64,000 bases of DNA, from NCBI RefSeq assembly GCF_050487225.1, contig NZ_JBKQGY010000001.1, forward strand, positions 1,488,001-1,552,000. The letters run 5' to 3'. How positions within the stretch are numbered: the stretch's first letter is position 1; each line of letters opens with the position of its first letter. The notes beneath the pieces are model-generated. The model saw only the letters and a program-made list of their open reading frames with translations, searched no databases and was not told the origin of the DNA. The translations under genes and the position numbers were made by a program. Source of the stretch: Paenalcaligenes sp050487225 (GTDB lineage: Bacteria; Pseudomonadota; Gammaproteobacteria; Burkholderiales; Burkholderiaceae_B). Positions 52,101 through 59,267 of the stretch are shown in pieces.

Positions 52101-53057
52101 GTAAATACCTTTGCCGCCCGATGCTTTACCAATCGCGTGAATGGCTTGCTCGTACGAAGCGTAGTAACGTGCCGCATCTTCTTCGGTCATCGCTGCTTCG
52201 CCCAACATATCGTAGGAGTAGCTAAAGCCTTTGTTTTCCCATTTTCTGCCATTTGCCAAGGCATCAGAAATGGTTTCACCACACACAAAGTGCTCACCCA
52301 TCAAACGCATGGCCATGTCCACACCTTTGCGGATCAATGGCTCACCACCTTTGCTGATCAATCGACCAATGGCGGAACTCAAGCCTTTTTCGCTGCTGGT
52401 GCTGACCAACTTGCCGGTCAGCATCAAGCCCCACGTTGCGGCATTCACAAACATAGAGCCAGAGCTCAAGTGTGATTGCCATTCGCCTTTGCTCACTTTG
52501 TCGCGAATCAGTGCATCACGGGTAGCGCGGTCAGGAATACGCAATAATGCTTCGGCCAAACACATCAAAGCCACGCCTTCTTGGCTAGACAATGAGAACT
52601 CGTGAATCAAGCTGTCTACACCACTGCCTTGGCCTTTAGCGCGCAACGCTGTCACCAGCTTACGGGCTAACTCACGTACTTTAGCTTGGTCTTTGCTGCG
52701 CGCTTGGCTAATCAAGCCAGGTAAACAGTCTTCTTCGGCGCGACGGTAAGCGCTAGTGATCGCAGCACGCAACACGGATTGCGGTGCAATAGATTGGGCA
52801 AATTCCAAGAACGGCTGTGTAGGCTCATTGTCGCCCACGCTCAAACCGGCTTGTTCCAGATCCACCCCTTTCTCACCCTCTGTCTGGGCAAGATAGGCTA
52901 AGGATGGCGGTAACTTACCCGACTCGATTTCTTCCAAGAACGAAAAAATGGCTTGCTTGATGAACCAATGCTGGGTTCTTCCAATACGTTCAGCCGCCTC
53001 GCGTATACGCCCACGTAATTCGGCGTCTACTTTCACCCCTAGTGTCGTTGCACTCAT
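49122..53057 (-). CDS. putA: Trifunctional PutA: proline dehydrogenase, P5C dehydrogenase and DNA-binding repressor
   Basis: Oxidises proline to glutamate in two steps and represses put genes when proline is absent. 1311 residues, like E. coli PutA (1320). Residues 1-47 form a ribbon-helix-helix domain (TTLGVKVDAELRGRIREAA, GRTQHWFIKQAIFSFLEE). The PRODH barrel follows with SIKLSALHSRYSRAQ, VRLVKGAYWDTEVKRAQ. The ALDH domain has PWNFPLAIFLGQVSAALAAGN, the acid in AETGGQNALIVDSS and Cys in AGQRCSALRILCVQ. A C-terminal ALDH-like flap completes the chain. Three operators lie just upstream. No frame damage is seen in nearly 4 kb. Confidence 0.97.
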   Translation of the reverse strand: MSATTLGVKVDAELRGRIREAAERIGRTQHWFIKQAIFSFLEEIESGKLPPSLAYLAQTEGEKGVDLEQAGLSVGDNEPTQPFLEFAQSIAPQSVLRAAITSAYRRAEEDCLPGLISQARSKDQAKVRELARKLVTALRAKGQGSGVDSLIHEFSLSSQEGVALMCLAEALLRIPDRATRDALIRDKVSKGEWQSHLSSGSMFVNAATWGLMLTGKLVSTSSEKGLSSAIGRLISKGGEPLIRKGVDMAMRLMGEHFVCGETISDALANGRKWENKGFSYSYDMLGEAAMTEEDAARYYASYEQAIHAIGKASGGKGIYQGPGISIKLSALHSRYSRAQYDRVMSELLPRVKALTMLARQYDVGLNIDAEEADRLEISLDLLEALCQDPDLAGWNGIGFVIQGYQKRAPYVIDYVIDLGRRTNHRLMVRLVKGAYWDTEVKRAQVDGLEGYPVYTRKIYTDIAYLACAKKLLSAPDAIFPQFATHNALTLAAIYEMAGSSYYLGQYEFQCLHGMGEPLYEEVVGPVSQGKLARPCRIYAPVGTHETLLAYLVRRLLENGANSSFVNRIADENVSIDELIRDPIDEAESISPVGAPHPMIPLPAELYKAQGENRQNSQGLDLSNEHRLASLSAALLSSTTNNWHASPATLAVVDEAREQAVVNPADHRDVVGKVIFSSAAEVDAALVRSVAAAPIWQSTTEQERARCLLRAADLLEAQQTTMIGLIVREAGKTFANAVAEIREAVDFLRYYANRIDQHFSNDSHRPLGPVVCISPWNFPLAIFLGQVSAALAAGNTVLAKPAEQTGLIAAQGIRFLHEAGVPHDVVQLLPGEGDVGAMLVGDDRVQGVMFTGSTEVAKRISATLAQRVNNNGQPIPLIAETGGQNALIVDSSALPEQVIADVLNSAFDSAGQRCSALRILCVQEDVADTVITMLRGAMRELRVGNPDVLYADVGPVIDAEAQGNIRSHIDTMRSRGFDVEQLPLSEACQHGTFVPPTIIQIKSIADVEREVFGPVLHVMTYKRSEQDALVKAINDTGYGLTFGVHSRIDETINRLVAQVHAGNMYVNRNIVGAVVGVQPFGGEGLSGTGPKAGGPIYLNRLLSQRPDQLVLGGKAQKAASNEALESLQQWAEKHGEKELSQSLKHLSAVSLFNTRVELPGPTGEANTYSLLGRGAVVCVPATKHGLLVQVATSLACGNEALIVREGVATEVLEPVLTQLPEAARKQVVVVDSLKDAMTHRVGGVVFEGDCDALKSLSQFLAEQDGPVLQAQGRTSAELANGQLYRMELLVAERSLSVNTAAAGGNATLMAVV

Positions 53058-53080
53058 AACCCTCTCACTTACAGACAGAG

Positions 53081-53150
53081 AGGTTGCAACCTTACGATTA
53101 ATAAAGGTGCAACCTTAATGATAGATATGCGAATTCTAGGTGCAACCTTT
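53081..53150. promoter_or_regulatory. Three PutA operator motifs (GTTGCA type)
   Basis: AGGTTGCAACCT at 53081-53092, AAGGTGCAACCTT at 53104-53116 and AGGTGCAACCTTT at 53138-53150. E. coli PutA binds GTTGCA sites; all three contain TGCAAC, its complement, within near-identical palindromes spaced by about 22 and 34 bases. Confidence 0.85.
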
Positions 53151-53207
53151 TTGAAGTCGTATAGGTACTTACCCTAGATCACAAGGGAAACTGTTTCGTA
53201 CACTTAC

Positions 53208-53235
53208 AAAAAAGCCCGGATTAACCGGGCTTTGT
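53208..53235 (-). terminator. Terminator of the NlpD-like gene
   Basis: AAAAAAGCCCGG-ATTAA-CCGGGCTTT; on the minus strand the stem is followed by six T, ten bases after the stop. Confidence 0.85.
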
Positions 53236-53242
53236 CTCATCA

Positions 53243-53956
53243 TTACTTCTTAGGCAGATACCGCAATGCATCGACGGGCTTACCGTTATAACGCAGCTCA
53301 AAATAGAGCTGTACCTGCGATGTACCCGAATTGCCCATCTCGGCAATGGTTTGACCTTGCGACACCGTTGCCCCCTCGGACACTAGCAAACGGCGGTTAT
53401 GTGCATATACCGTTAAAAAGTTATTAGCGTGGTTCACGATCAACAAATTACCGTAGCCACGCAACCCGTCACCTGAATAAATAACCTTACCTGCCGCCGC
53501 CGCTTTGACCGGCGTACCCGCTGTATTAGAGATGTACACACCTTGGGAGTGCGCTGCCGACACACCACGCTTAGACGTACCTGCTGCCGGCCAAATCAAA
53601 TTAATATTGCGCGGCGCGGCCACTGAGTTGGTAGACGCATTACGCGGCGGCAAAGCGGTACTGCTACCAGCACTACCCGTCGCCCCACTTGATGCCGCCG
53701 TCGCGGCAGGCGCTGCCGAACCACCCTGAACCCGCAAGCGCTGCCCCACCGTTATACGGTTAGGATTAGAAATATTGTTCATGCGCATCAGTGACGACAA
53801 GCTTTGATTATGTTGGCGTGCCACCTTACTTAAGGTATCGCCACGCTTCACCACGTAATAGCCATCCTTAGTACCACTCGTACTGCCACATGCCGCCAAC
53901 GTCACCGCCACAGCGCCATACAGCACCCAGCGCAAGACAGACGTACGACCAGACAT
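53243..53956 (-). CDS. NlpD-like LysM/LytM lipoprotein, probable amidase activator
   Basis: 237 residues from MSGRTSVLRWVLYG, an outer-membrane lipoprotein with lipobox TLAAC and Cys23; an in-frame extension to 54064 lacks features. A LysM domain (YYVVKRGDTLSKVARQHNQ to VGQRLRV) binds peptidoglycan. After a low-complexity Ala/Gly/Ser linker comes a LytM domain in which catalytic positions are lost: the usual HxGxDI is SQGVYI, and LHFE is LYFELR. Such degenerate LytM proteins (NlpD, EnvC) activate amidases at division rather than cutting cell wall. In most proteobacteria nlpD lies near rpoS, but here neighbours are putA and tRNA-Cys. Confidence 0.85.
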   Translation of the reverse strand: MSGRTSVLRWVLYGAVAVTLAACGSTSGTKDGYYVVKRGDTLSKVARQHNQSLSSLMRMNNISNPNRITVGQRLRVQGGSAAPAATAASSGATGSAGSSTALPPRNASTNSVAAPRNINLIWPAAGTSKRGVSAAHSQGVYISNTAGTPVKAAAAGKVIYSGDGLRGYGNLLIVNHANNFLTVYAHNRRLLVSEGATVSQGQTIAEMGNSGTSQVQLYFELRYNGKPVDALRYLPKK

Positions 53957-54288
53957 AAAACGGGAATAAAGCGATAACAAAGACACGGTATCAGGCTCAC
54001 ACCAAAGTAAAAGCAGTCTTAACACTGCGCAAACAGTAGCATAGCAAGAATTACAGCTAGGCAAAAACCCCGCTTGTAACGTTGACGGAACCTAACAATG
54101 GCCACAACACCTGAAATTTCATGTACACAAAAGGCCAACATTAGCGCCACACACCTTGCCAAACCGTCCTATACACGCTATAGTTCTTTTCTTTTGGAGC
54201 AACGCGCTCAGGTCTGCATCGTACTTGTACGGCTGCATGAAACCATCGCGAATTACTCCAAAAAATAATTTCCGCAAGGAAATGCTAT

Positions 54289-54362
54289 GGCGCAATGGCA
54301 GATAGGTTATGCACCGGATTGCAAATCCGTGTAGGTCGGTTCGATTCCGGCTTGCGCCTCCA
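54289..54362 (+). tRNA. tRNA-Cys (GCA)
   Basis: 74 bases with encoded CCA. Acceptor GGCGCAA pairs with TTGCGCC. The anticodon loop TTGCAAA gives anticodon GCA; the stem next to it has a C-U mismatch at the outer pair (CCGGA with TCCGT) where E. coli has G-U, and the T stem has one T-G pair. These are tolerable. The 3' 12 bases and the terminator after it recur about 1.05 kb downstream. Confidence 0.93.
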
Positions 54363-54406
54363 AGAATTTAAGAAAGCCCCTAGGTTTAACGACCTAGGGG
54401 CTTTTT
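54351..54406 (+). repeat. Direct repeat A: tRNA-Cys 3' end plus terminator
   Basis: 56 bases beginning CTTGCGCCTCCA (the last 12 bases of the tRNA gene) and running through the terminator. A second copy at 55403-55458 matches at 52 of 56 positions in the same orientation. This is the pattern left by integration at a tRNA 3' end (attL/attR) or by a tandem duplication. Confidence 0.75.
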
Positions 54407-54702
54407 TTATGTACTTTTCCGCAAAAAAGAAAACGCAGCCTAAGTTGATGACACATCCTTCAACCCTATATTTTTTGCTCTTAACTTAGAATACTGTTTT
54501 TATAATTAGCATACAAAGCCATACCAAACCACCCCACACTGATTACCGGTGCAACATACTGCGTGCCAGTGCGTGACTAATCCATGCGCGATACAGGCGC
54601 TAACGTTTTTTAGGGGGTGTGTTGCTTGAACGCTGACACCAATAGCCACTTACTATCGTAAACACTTTGTTAAAACAGAATTTTCAAGAAAATTTTTGAA
54701 GT
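54363..54702. other. Intergenic after tRNA-Cys, start of the mini-island
   Basis: 340 bases: the tRNA terminator at 54371-54407, then AT-rich sequence with no gene recognised. No integrase or excisionase gene fits here. Confidence 0.5.
54371..54407 (+). terminator. Terminator after tRNA-Cys
   Basis: AGAAAGCCCCTAGG-TTTAAC-GACCTAGGGGCTTTTTTT: about ten pairs, T tract. A related copy lies at 55424-55459. Confidence 0.85.
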
Positions 54703-55350
54703 ATGAATGCCATTAAAAACAAAAAAACCATACTAACCTTTGTCACTTTTTTTATTGTGCTGGCCTTGGGGTTTTGGTTTTTTATAGACAACACCCCGCC
54801 AACCCCAGAAGAGACTTTCATAGCCATCAAGCGAGAAGCAGAGTCTGGTGACTCAATAGCTCAAAGAGAACTAGCTGTTTTATACGAAAGAGGCATAGGT
54901 ACTAAGCAAGACTACATACAAGCACATGCATGGTTCAAAAAAGCAGCTACACAAGGAGATGCTGTAGCTCAAAGCTACTTAGGTGCTTTATATGCATCTG
55001 GAGATGGAGTTACCAAAGATTATATAAAAGCACACGAGTGGTTCGAAAAAGCGGCTGCACAAGGAGATGCTAAAGCCCAAAGCTACTTAGGTGCTTTATA
55101 TGCACATGGAGATGGCGTTACCAGAGATTATATAAAAGCACGCGAATGGTTCGAAAAAGCAGCTGCACAAGGAGATGCTAACGCTCAAAACGACTTAGGA
55201 ACTTTATATGCATCTGGAGGATATGGGTTTCCCAAAGACCCAGAAAAAGCACGCGAGTGGTTTGAAAAAGCAGCTGCGCAAGGACATGTTAGAGCTCAAT
55301 ATATCTTAGAAAAGTTAGATGCTTCTGAACATAGCATTTCAAAAGACTAG
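54703..55350 (+). CDS. Membrane-anchored Sel1-repeat protein, apparently 3'-truncated
   Basis: 215 residues. One membrane helix at about 9-27 (ILTFVTFFIVLALGFWFF), then about four Sel1-like repeats of 36 residues: AQRELAVLYERGIGTKQDYIQAHAWFKKAATQGDA, followed by near-identical AQSYLGALYASGDGVTKDYIKAHEWFEKAAAQGDA-type units. After the TAG stop (55348-55350) the same frame goes on with VKAREWYKKTATQGQT before a second TAG at 55398-55400, just where the tRNA-Cys repeat B begins. The gene has thus lost its last repeats to a nonsense codon or by the rearrangement. AT-rich compared with neighbours, suggesting transfer. Sel1 proteins mediate protein contacts; the partner is unknown. Confidence 0.78.
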   Translation: MNAIKNKKTILTFVTFFIVLALGFWFFIDNTPPTPEETFIAIKREAESGDSIAQRELAVLYERGIGTKQDYIQAHAWFKKAATQGDAVAQSYLGALYASGDGVTKDYIKAHEWFEKAAAQGDAKAQSYLGALYAHGDGVTRDYIKAREWFEKAAAQGDANAQNDLGTLYASGGYGFPKDPEKAREWFEKAAAQGHVRAQYILEKLDASEHSISKD

Positions 55351-55402
55351 GTAAAAGCACGCGAATGGTATAAAAAAACCGCCACACAAGGACAGACCTA
55401 GG

Positions 55403-55458
55403 CTTGCGTCTCCAATAATTTAAGAAAGCCCCAAGGTTTAGCGACCTAGGGGCTTTTT
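55403..55458 (+). repeat. Direct repeat B: copy of tRNA-Cys 3' end plus terminator
   Basis: Begins CTTGCGTCTCCA and ends in the GGGGCTTTTT terminator arm, 52 of 56 identical to 54351-54406. The stem carries a mismatch (CCCCAAGG against CCTAGGGG), so the copy is decaying. No tRNA body precedes it: the upstream sequence is the end of the Sel1 gene. Confidence 0.75.
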
Positions 55459-55562
55459 GTTTTTCGCATCACACTCAAACATCTATGCAACACCCCAGCA
55501 TGCGCTAAGACGCAGGAGCTCAGCCCAAGTACAATACCCTCGACTTACACACTGGAAGCACG

Positions 55563-55892
55563 ATGGATAGAAACACAGAAGACCGCTTTACCGCGTTTTT
55601 ACACGGTAAAGCAAACGAGATGAAGAAAGAGCTGAAGTACACCCCTAGGCAATTTATTGCCATGCTGGGTAGTGATGGTGGTTTGGCTACGGCTCAAAAG
55701 TTGGTGCGCAAGGAAGAGCTGTCCTACGGTATATCTGAGCTGTACATGGGCAACAGGCTGGATCTATCCATAGAGGCACTGATTCTAGAGACTGAATGGA
55801 TCAGCTACTTCGATGAAGAATTGTTAGCACAAGCAGAAAAGAAACTTAAAAAACTGAACTACCCCTACACACGATACGCAGAAAACGATTAA
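55563..55892 (+). CDS. Small conserved protein of unknown function
   Basis: 109 residues: DRFTAFLHGKANEMKKELKYTPRQFIAMLGSDGGLATAQKLV, then GISELYMGNRLDLSIEALILETEWISYFDEELLAQAEKKL. I recognise this as a small conserved module (HGKANEMKKELxYxPxxFxxML ... RLDLSIEALxLxxEW) seen as a free-standing protein and as a C-terminal part of larger, often defence-associated proteins. Its biochemical role is not known to me. Single gene with its own terminator, just outside the tRNA-Cys repeat. Confidence 0.65.
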   Translation: MDRNTEDRFTAFLHGKANEMKKELKYTPRQFIAMLGSDGGLATAQKLVRKEELSYGISELYMGNRLDLSIEALILETEWISYFDEELLAQAEKKLKKLNYPYTRYAEND

Positions 55893-55920
55893 CTGGCTGT
55901 GATCGTGATAACTATCGCAA

Positions 55921-55949
55921 AGGCTTAGGCTTACCCCTAAGCCTTTTTG
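55921..55949 (+). terminator. Terminator of the small unknown gene
   Basis: AGGCTTAGG-CTTACC-CCTAAGCCT then five T. Confidence 0.85.
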
Positions 55950-56046
55950 TTGGCCATCGTTTTCATGCTCTGCGCTTGCACGTAGAATAAGTGCTCATTA
56001 TCCAGATACACTGTCTTTCGCACACAGCACTTCACAGGGAACCGGT

Positions 56047-56991
56047 TTGGCATACGAACTAGAACACCGCCTTGTTATAGGCCTCGCCTCCAGCGCGTTA
56101 TTTGATCTGTCCGAGACGGATAGGATTTTCCGCACCGAAGGTGAAGAGGAATATCGTAAGCATCAGCGTGAGAATCAAAGTATTCCACTTACTCCTGGGG
56201 TGGCCTTCCCTTTTATTAAGCGTTTGCTGTCGCTCAACGATGTGCGTCCTGATGACCCGCCTGTTGAGGTTGTGCTGCTCTCACGTAATGATCCCGATAC
56301 TGGCATGCGGGTGATGCACTCTATTCGTCATCACCATTTAGATATCTCACGCGCTGTGTTTTTACAGGGTGGCAACCCGCATCGCTATATTCCCGCGTTT
56401 TCTATTTGTTTGTTTTTATCGGCGAACGAAGCGGATGTGCAGCAGGCAACTCTAGCAGGCTACCCCGCAGGGCAAGTGTTGGACTCTGCGCATTTAGAAA
56501 CTCAGGGCGATGATGAGCTTAGGGTTGCCTTTGACTTTGATGGGGTGTTGGCGGATGACGAAGCTGAATCTGTCTTTCAGGCCAATAAAGATCTGAACGA
56601 GTTTCATGTGCATGAGCAAAGCAAGATCAATGTGCCACTGAACTCTGGCCCGCTACGCCCTTTTCTGCAAAAGCTTTCTAATATTCAACAATTGGAACAG
56701 AAACGCGCCGAGCAAGACCCTGCCTATAAACCCAAGCTTAGACTGATTATTGTGACTGCCCGCAACGCCCCCGCCGAAGAGCGCGTGATCAATACCATGC
56801 GTAGCTGGGGCATCAATGTGAATGAGGCGTTTTTCTTGGGTGGCGTAGAAAAGAAACGGGCATTAGAAGTGATCAACCCGCACATTTTCTTTGATGATCA
56901 GAAAACACACCTAGTGCCTGCGTCTGACATTCTTCCTGCAGTGCATGTACCTTTTGGCATCACTAACAACGTGAAGTCCAAAATTAGCTAG
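56047..56991 (+). CDS. 5'-nucleotidase, cytosolic type (PF06189-like)
   Basis: 314 residues, TTG start with AGGGAAC six bases ahead. It matches the bacterial relatives of cytosolic 5'-nucleotidase I: LVIGLASSALFDLSETDRIF, VEVVLLSRNDPDTGMRVMHSIRHH, RAVFLQGGNPHRYIPAF, and the second-half VAFDFDGVLADDEAE, the HAD-type nucleophile block. Later LIIVTARNAPAEERVI and FDDQKTHL are the remaining HAD motifs. It probably hydrolyses AMP or related monophosphates. Single gene before a hairpin region. Confidence 0.88.
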   Translation: MAYELEHRLVIGLASSALFDLSETDRIFRTEGEEEYRKHQRENQSIPLTPGVAFPFIKRLLSLNDVRPDDPPVEVVLLSRNDPDTGMRVMHSIRHHHLDISRAVFLQGGNPHRYIPAFSICLFLSANEADVQQATLAGYPAGQVLDSAHLETQGDDELRVAFDFDGVLADDEAESVFQANKDLNEFHVHEQSKINVPLNSGPLRPFLQKLSNIQQLEQKRAEQDPAYKPKLRLIIVTARNAPAEERVINTMRSWGINVNEAFFLGGVEKKRALEVINPHIFFDDQKTHLVPASDILPAVHVPFGITNNVKSKIS

Positions 56992-57000
56992 ATAAAAAAA

Positions 57001-57030
57001 CACACTATTGAGCCGCAGCCCAATAGTGTG
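57001..57030 (-). terminator. Hairpin terminator between nucleotidase and pirin genes
   Basis: CACACTATTG-AGCCGCAGCC-CAATAGTGTG, with seven T following on the minus strand. A second hairpin CAGCACCCT/AGGGTGCTG lies at 57082-57104. Together they end the pirin transcript. Confidence 0.75.
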
Positions 57031-57118
57031 AACATAAAAAACTCGCTATTTCTACCTTACTACCACTTACCCTACTGGATGCAGCACCCTGATCCAGGGT
57101 GCTGTGGTTGTTGCATCG

Positions 57119-57985
57119 TTAATGTGGGATTTGCCCGAAGTTACCGCTATTGAAGTCTTGCAATGCTTGCTCGATTTCTTGCGAACTGTTCATCACAAAG
57201 GGGCCATACCCTACTACTGGCTCATCAATAGGCTCACCGCTTAGCAACAGAACAATGGCATCGTTGTTGGCTTCCACAGAAACGGTTTGACCCGCTCTAT
57301 CCAACACCACCATTTGTGACTCACGGGCAATGGTTTGGCCATTCACCTGAATCGTGCCATGCAGCACCACCAAAGCGGTTGTCCATCCATCTGGCAATTC
57401 CAGCGTGCTGTAGCTGCCTTGTTTCAAGCGCATATCCCATACGTTCATAGGCGTAAAGGTGTGGGCTGGACCGCGTTTACCCTCTAGCTCACCAGCAATA
57501 ATTCGGGCCACACCCGCACCATCAGGCAGCTTCACCTGCGGGATAGCGCTGTCCACAATGACTTGATAGTTAGGCGGGGTCATTTTGTCTTTGGCTGGCA
57601 GGTTCACCCACAGTTGCACCATTTCCAGTGCACCACCGGATATAGTGAAAGCCTCAGAGTGAAACTCCTCATGCAAAATACCTGCGCCCGCTGTCATCCA
57701 TTGCACGTCACCAGGGCCAATCACACCACCTTGGCCGGTAGAATCCATGTGAGCCACTTCGCCTTTGTAGACGATGGTCACAGTTTCAAACCCACGGTGA
57801 GGGTGCTGCCCTACACCTCGTAGTTGCGAGGTGGGAGTGAAACCGGCGGGGCCTGCATAGTCCAACAGCAAAAAAGGACTCAGCTGTTTAGCGTGTGTGT
57901 GGTACGAGAACATTGAGCGCACTGGAAAGCCATCACCCACCCAGTGAGGACGTGGTGCGCTGTAAACGCCAAGAATCTTTTTCAT
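57119..57985 (-). CDS. Pirin-family protein (probable quercetinase-like)
   Basis: 288 residues from MKKILGVYSAPRPHWVGDGFPV, start with GGAGAGTCGC ahead; an upstream in-frame extension overlaps the LysR promoter region. The N-terminal cupin has the metal site GQHPHRGFETVTIVYKGEVAHMDSTG and LHEEFHSE; the C-terminal cupin contains VLHGTIQVNGQ and LLLSGEPI. Pirins oxidise flavonols or bind transcription factors; the physiological substrate is unknown. It is divergent from a LysR regulator, the usual arrangement for a pirin gene. Confidence 0.92.
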   Translation of the reverse strand: MKKILGVYSAPRPHWVGDGFPVRSMFSYHTHAKQLSPFLLLDYAGPAGFTPTSQLRGVGQHPHRGFETVTIVYKGEVAHMDSTGQGGVIGPGDVQWMTAGAGILHEEFHSEAFTISGGALEMVQLWVNLPAKDKMTPPNYQVIVDSAIPQVKLPDGAGVARIIAGELEGKRGPAHTFTPMNVWDMRLKQGSYSTLELPDGWTTALVVLHGTIQVNGQTIARESQMVVLDRAGQTVSVEANNDAIVLLLSGEPIDEPVVGYGPFVMNSSQEIEQALQDFNSGNFGQIPH

Positions 57986-58094
57986 GCGACTCTCCTGTTG
58001 AGGTATCGTTAGAGCTATCTTATTCTTGTGCTCTTTTTGCGTGTAGCCCCTTAAAATAAGGCTCAGTGTCCTATTTATGGAACGATAAATACTC

Positions 58095-59000
58095 ATGCAA
58101 GACTTGAACGATCTGTATTACTTCGTGCAGGTGGTGGATAACGCTGGCTTTGCTCCCGCAGGTCGCGCCTTGGGTGTGCCCAAGTCCAAACTCAGCCGCC
58201 GTGTCGCCATCTTGGAAGAGCGCTTAGGCGTGCGCTTACTACAGCGCTCTACCCGCCGCTTTGCCGTCACCGAGATTGGTCGCACCTATTACGAGCATTG
58301 CAAAGCCATGCTGGTGGAAGCCGAGGCCGCTCAAGAAGTCATTGATGCCTCTCGTGCAGAACCGCGTGGTGTCATCCGCATGAGCTGCCCTATTGCTCTG
58401 CTACACGCTCACGTAGGTGGGATGTTGGCTGACTTCATGAAAGAGTGCCCACACATCAGTATCTATTTAGATGCCACCAACAGACGTGTGGATGTGGTGA
58501 GTGAGGCCATTGATATCGCTATTCGTGTGCGCCCGCCGCCATTGCAAGATAGCGACTTGGTGATGCGTGTGCTGTCTAACCGTAGGCAGTGTTTGGTGGC
58601 TAGCCCCAGTTTGCTGCTAGAACACGAATTTCCGGCTGTTCCTGCCCAACTCAATGGTATGCCTAGCCTAAGCCTAGGCAGCCCGCAAAATGAGCACAGT
58701 TGGACGCTATACGGCCCCGATCAAGCGCAAGCCACGGTACATCACAACCCTCGCTTTGTGACCACCGACATGACGGCATTACGAAACGCTGCGTTAGCGG
58801 GGGTAGGCATAGTGCAATTGCCTTTGTTGATGGTGCGTGAGTATCTGAATACAGGCGCGTTGGTGCGTATCGTGCCTGAATGGGAACCTAAGCCTGAAAT
58901 CATTCACGCCCTCTTCCCATCACGACGCGGGTTATTGCCATCGGTGCGAGCCTTGCTGGATTACCTAGCCAAACGCTACGAGGAAATAGACGAGGAATAG
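58095..59000 (+). CDS. LysR-family regulator, divergent to pirin
   Basis: 301 residues: N-terminal helix-turn-helix (LYYFVQVVDNAGFAPAGRALGVPKSKLSRRVAILEERLGVRLLQRSTR), then the periplasmic-binding-like effector domain with GVIRMSCPIALLHAHVGGMLADF and VDIAIRVRPPPL-like segments. The gene starts 110 bases from pirin in the opposite direction, so it very likely activates pirin. A weak terminator follows. Confidence 0.92.
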   Translation: MQDLNDLYYFVQVVDNAGFAPAGRALGVPKSKLSRRVAILEERLGVRLLQRSTRRFAVTEIGRTYYEHCKAMLVEAEAAQEVIDASRAEPRGVIRMSCPIALLHAHVGGMLADFMKECPHISIYLDATNRRVDVVSEAIDIAIRVRPPPLQDSDLVMRVLSNRRQCLVASPSLLLEHEFPAVPAQLNGMPSLSLGSPQNEHSWTLYGPDQAQATVHHNPRFVTTDMTALRNAALAGVGIVQLPLLMVREYLNTGALVRIVPEWEPKPEIIHALFPSRRGLLPSVRALLDYLAKRYEEIDEE

Positions 59001-59019
59001 CGCCCTGTCATCGCCCCCT

Positions 59020-59047
59020 ATAGCTCAGCTCAGGCTGGGCTATTTTT
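59020..59047 (+). terminator. Terminator of the LysR gene
   Basis: ATAGCTCAG-CTCAGG-CTGGGCTAT with one G-T pair, then five T. Confidence 0.7.
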
Positions 59048-59267
59048 ACGTCTTAGCCAACAAGCACATATTTCCTCACGGGTGGCGATAAAAGCGTGAT
59101 TTTCGTGTTTTGTTGTGACCACGGGACATCCTTACACTATTTAACCCTCTTTATACCTAAGCATTGTTACTCTGCCACCACCTAAACATGGGCAAGTTTA
59201 TGCTTTCGCGCCCTACGCCAAACCGACTAATTAGTCTAAAATTGGCGCGAAATGACAGGAGAGGTTA

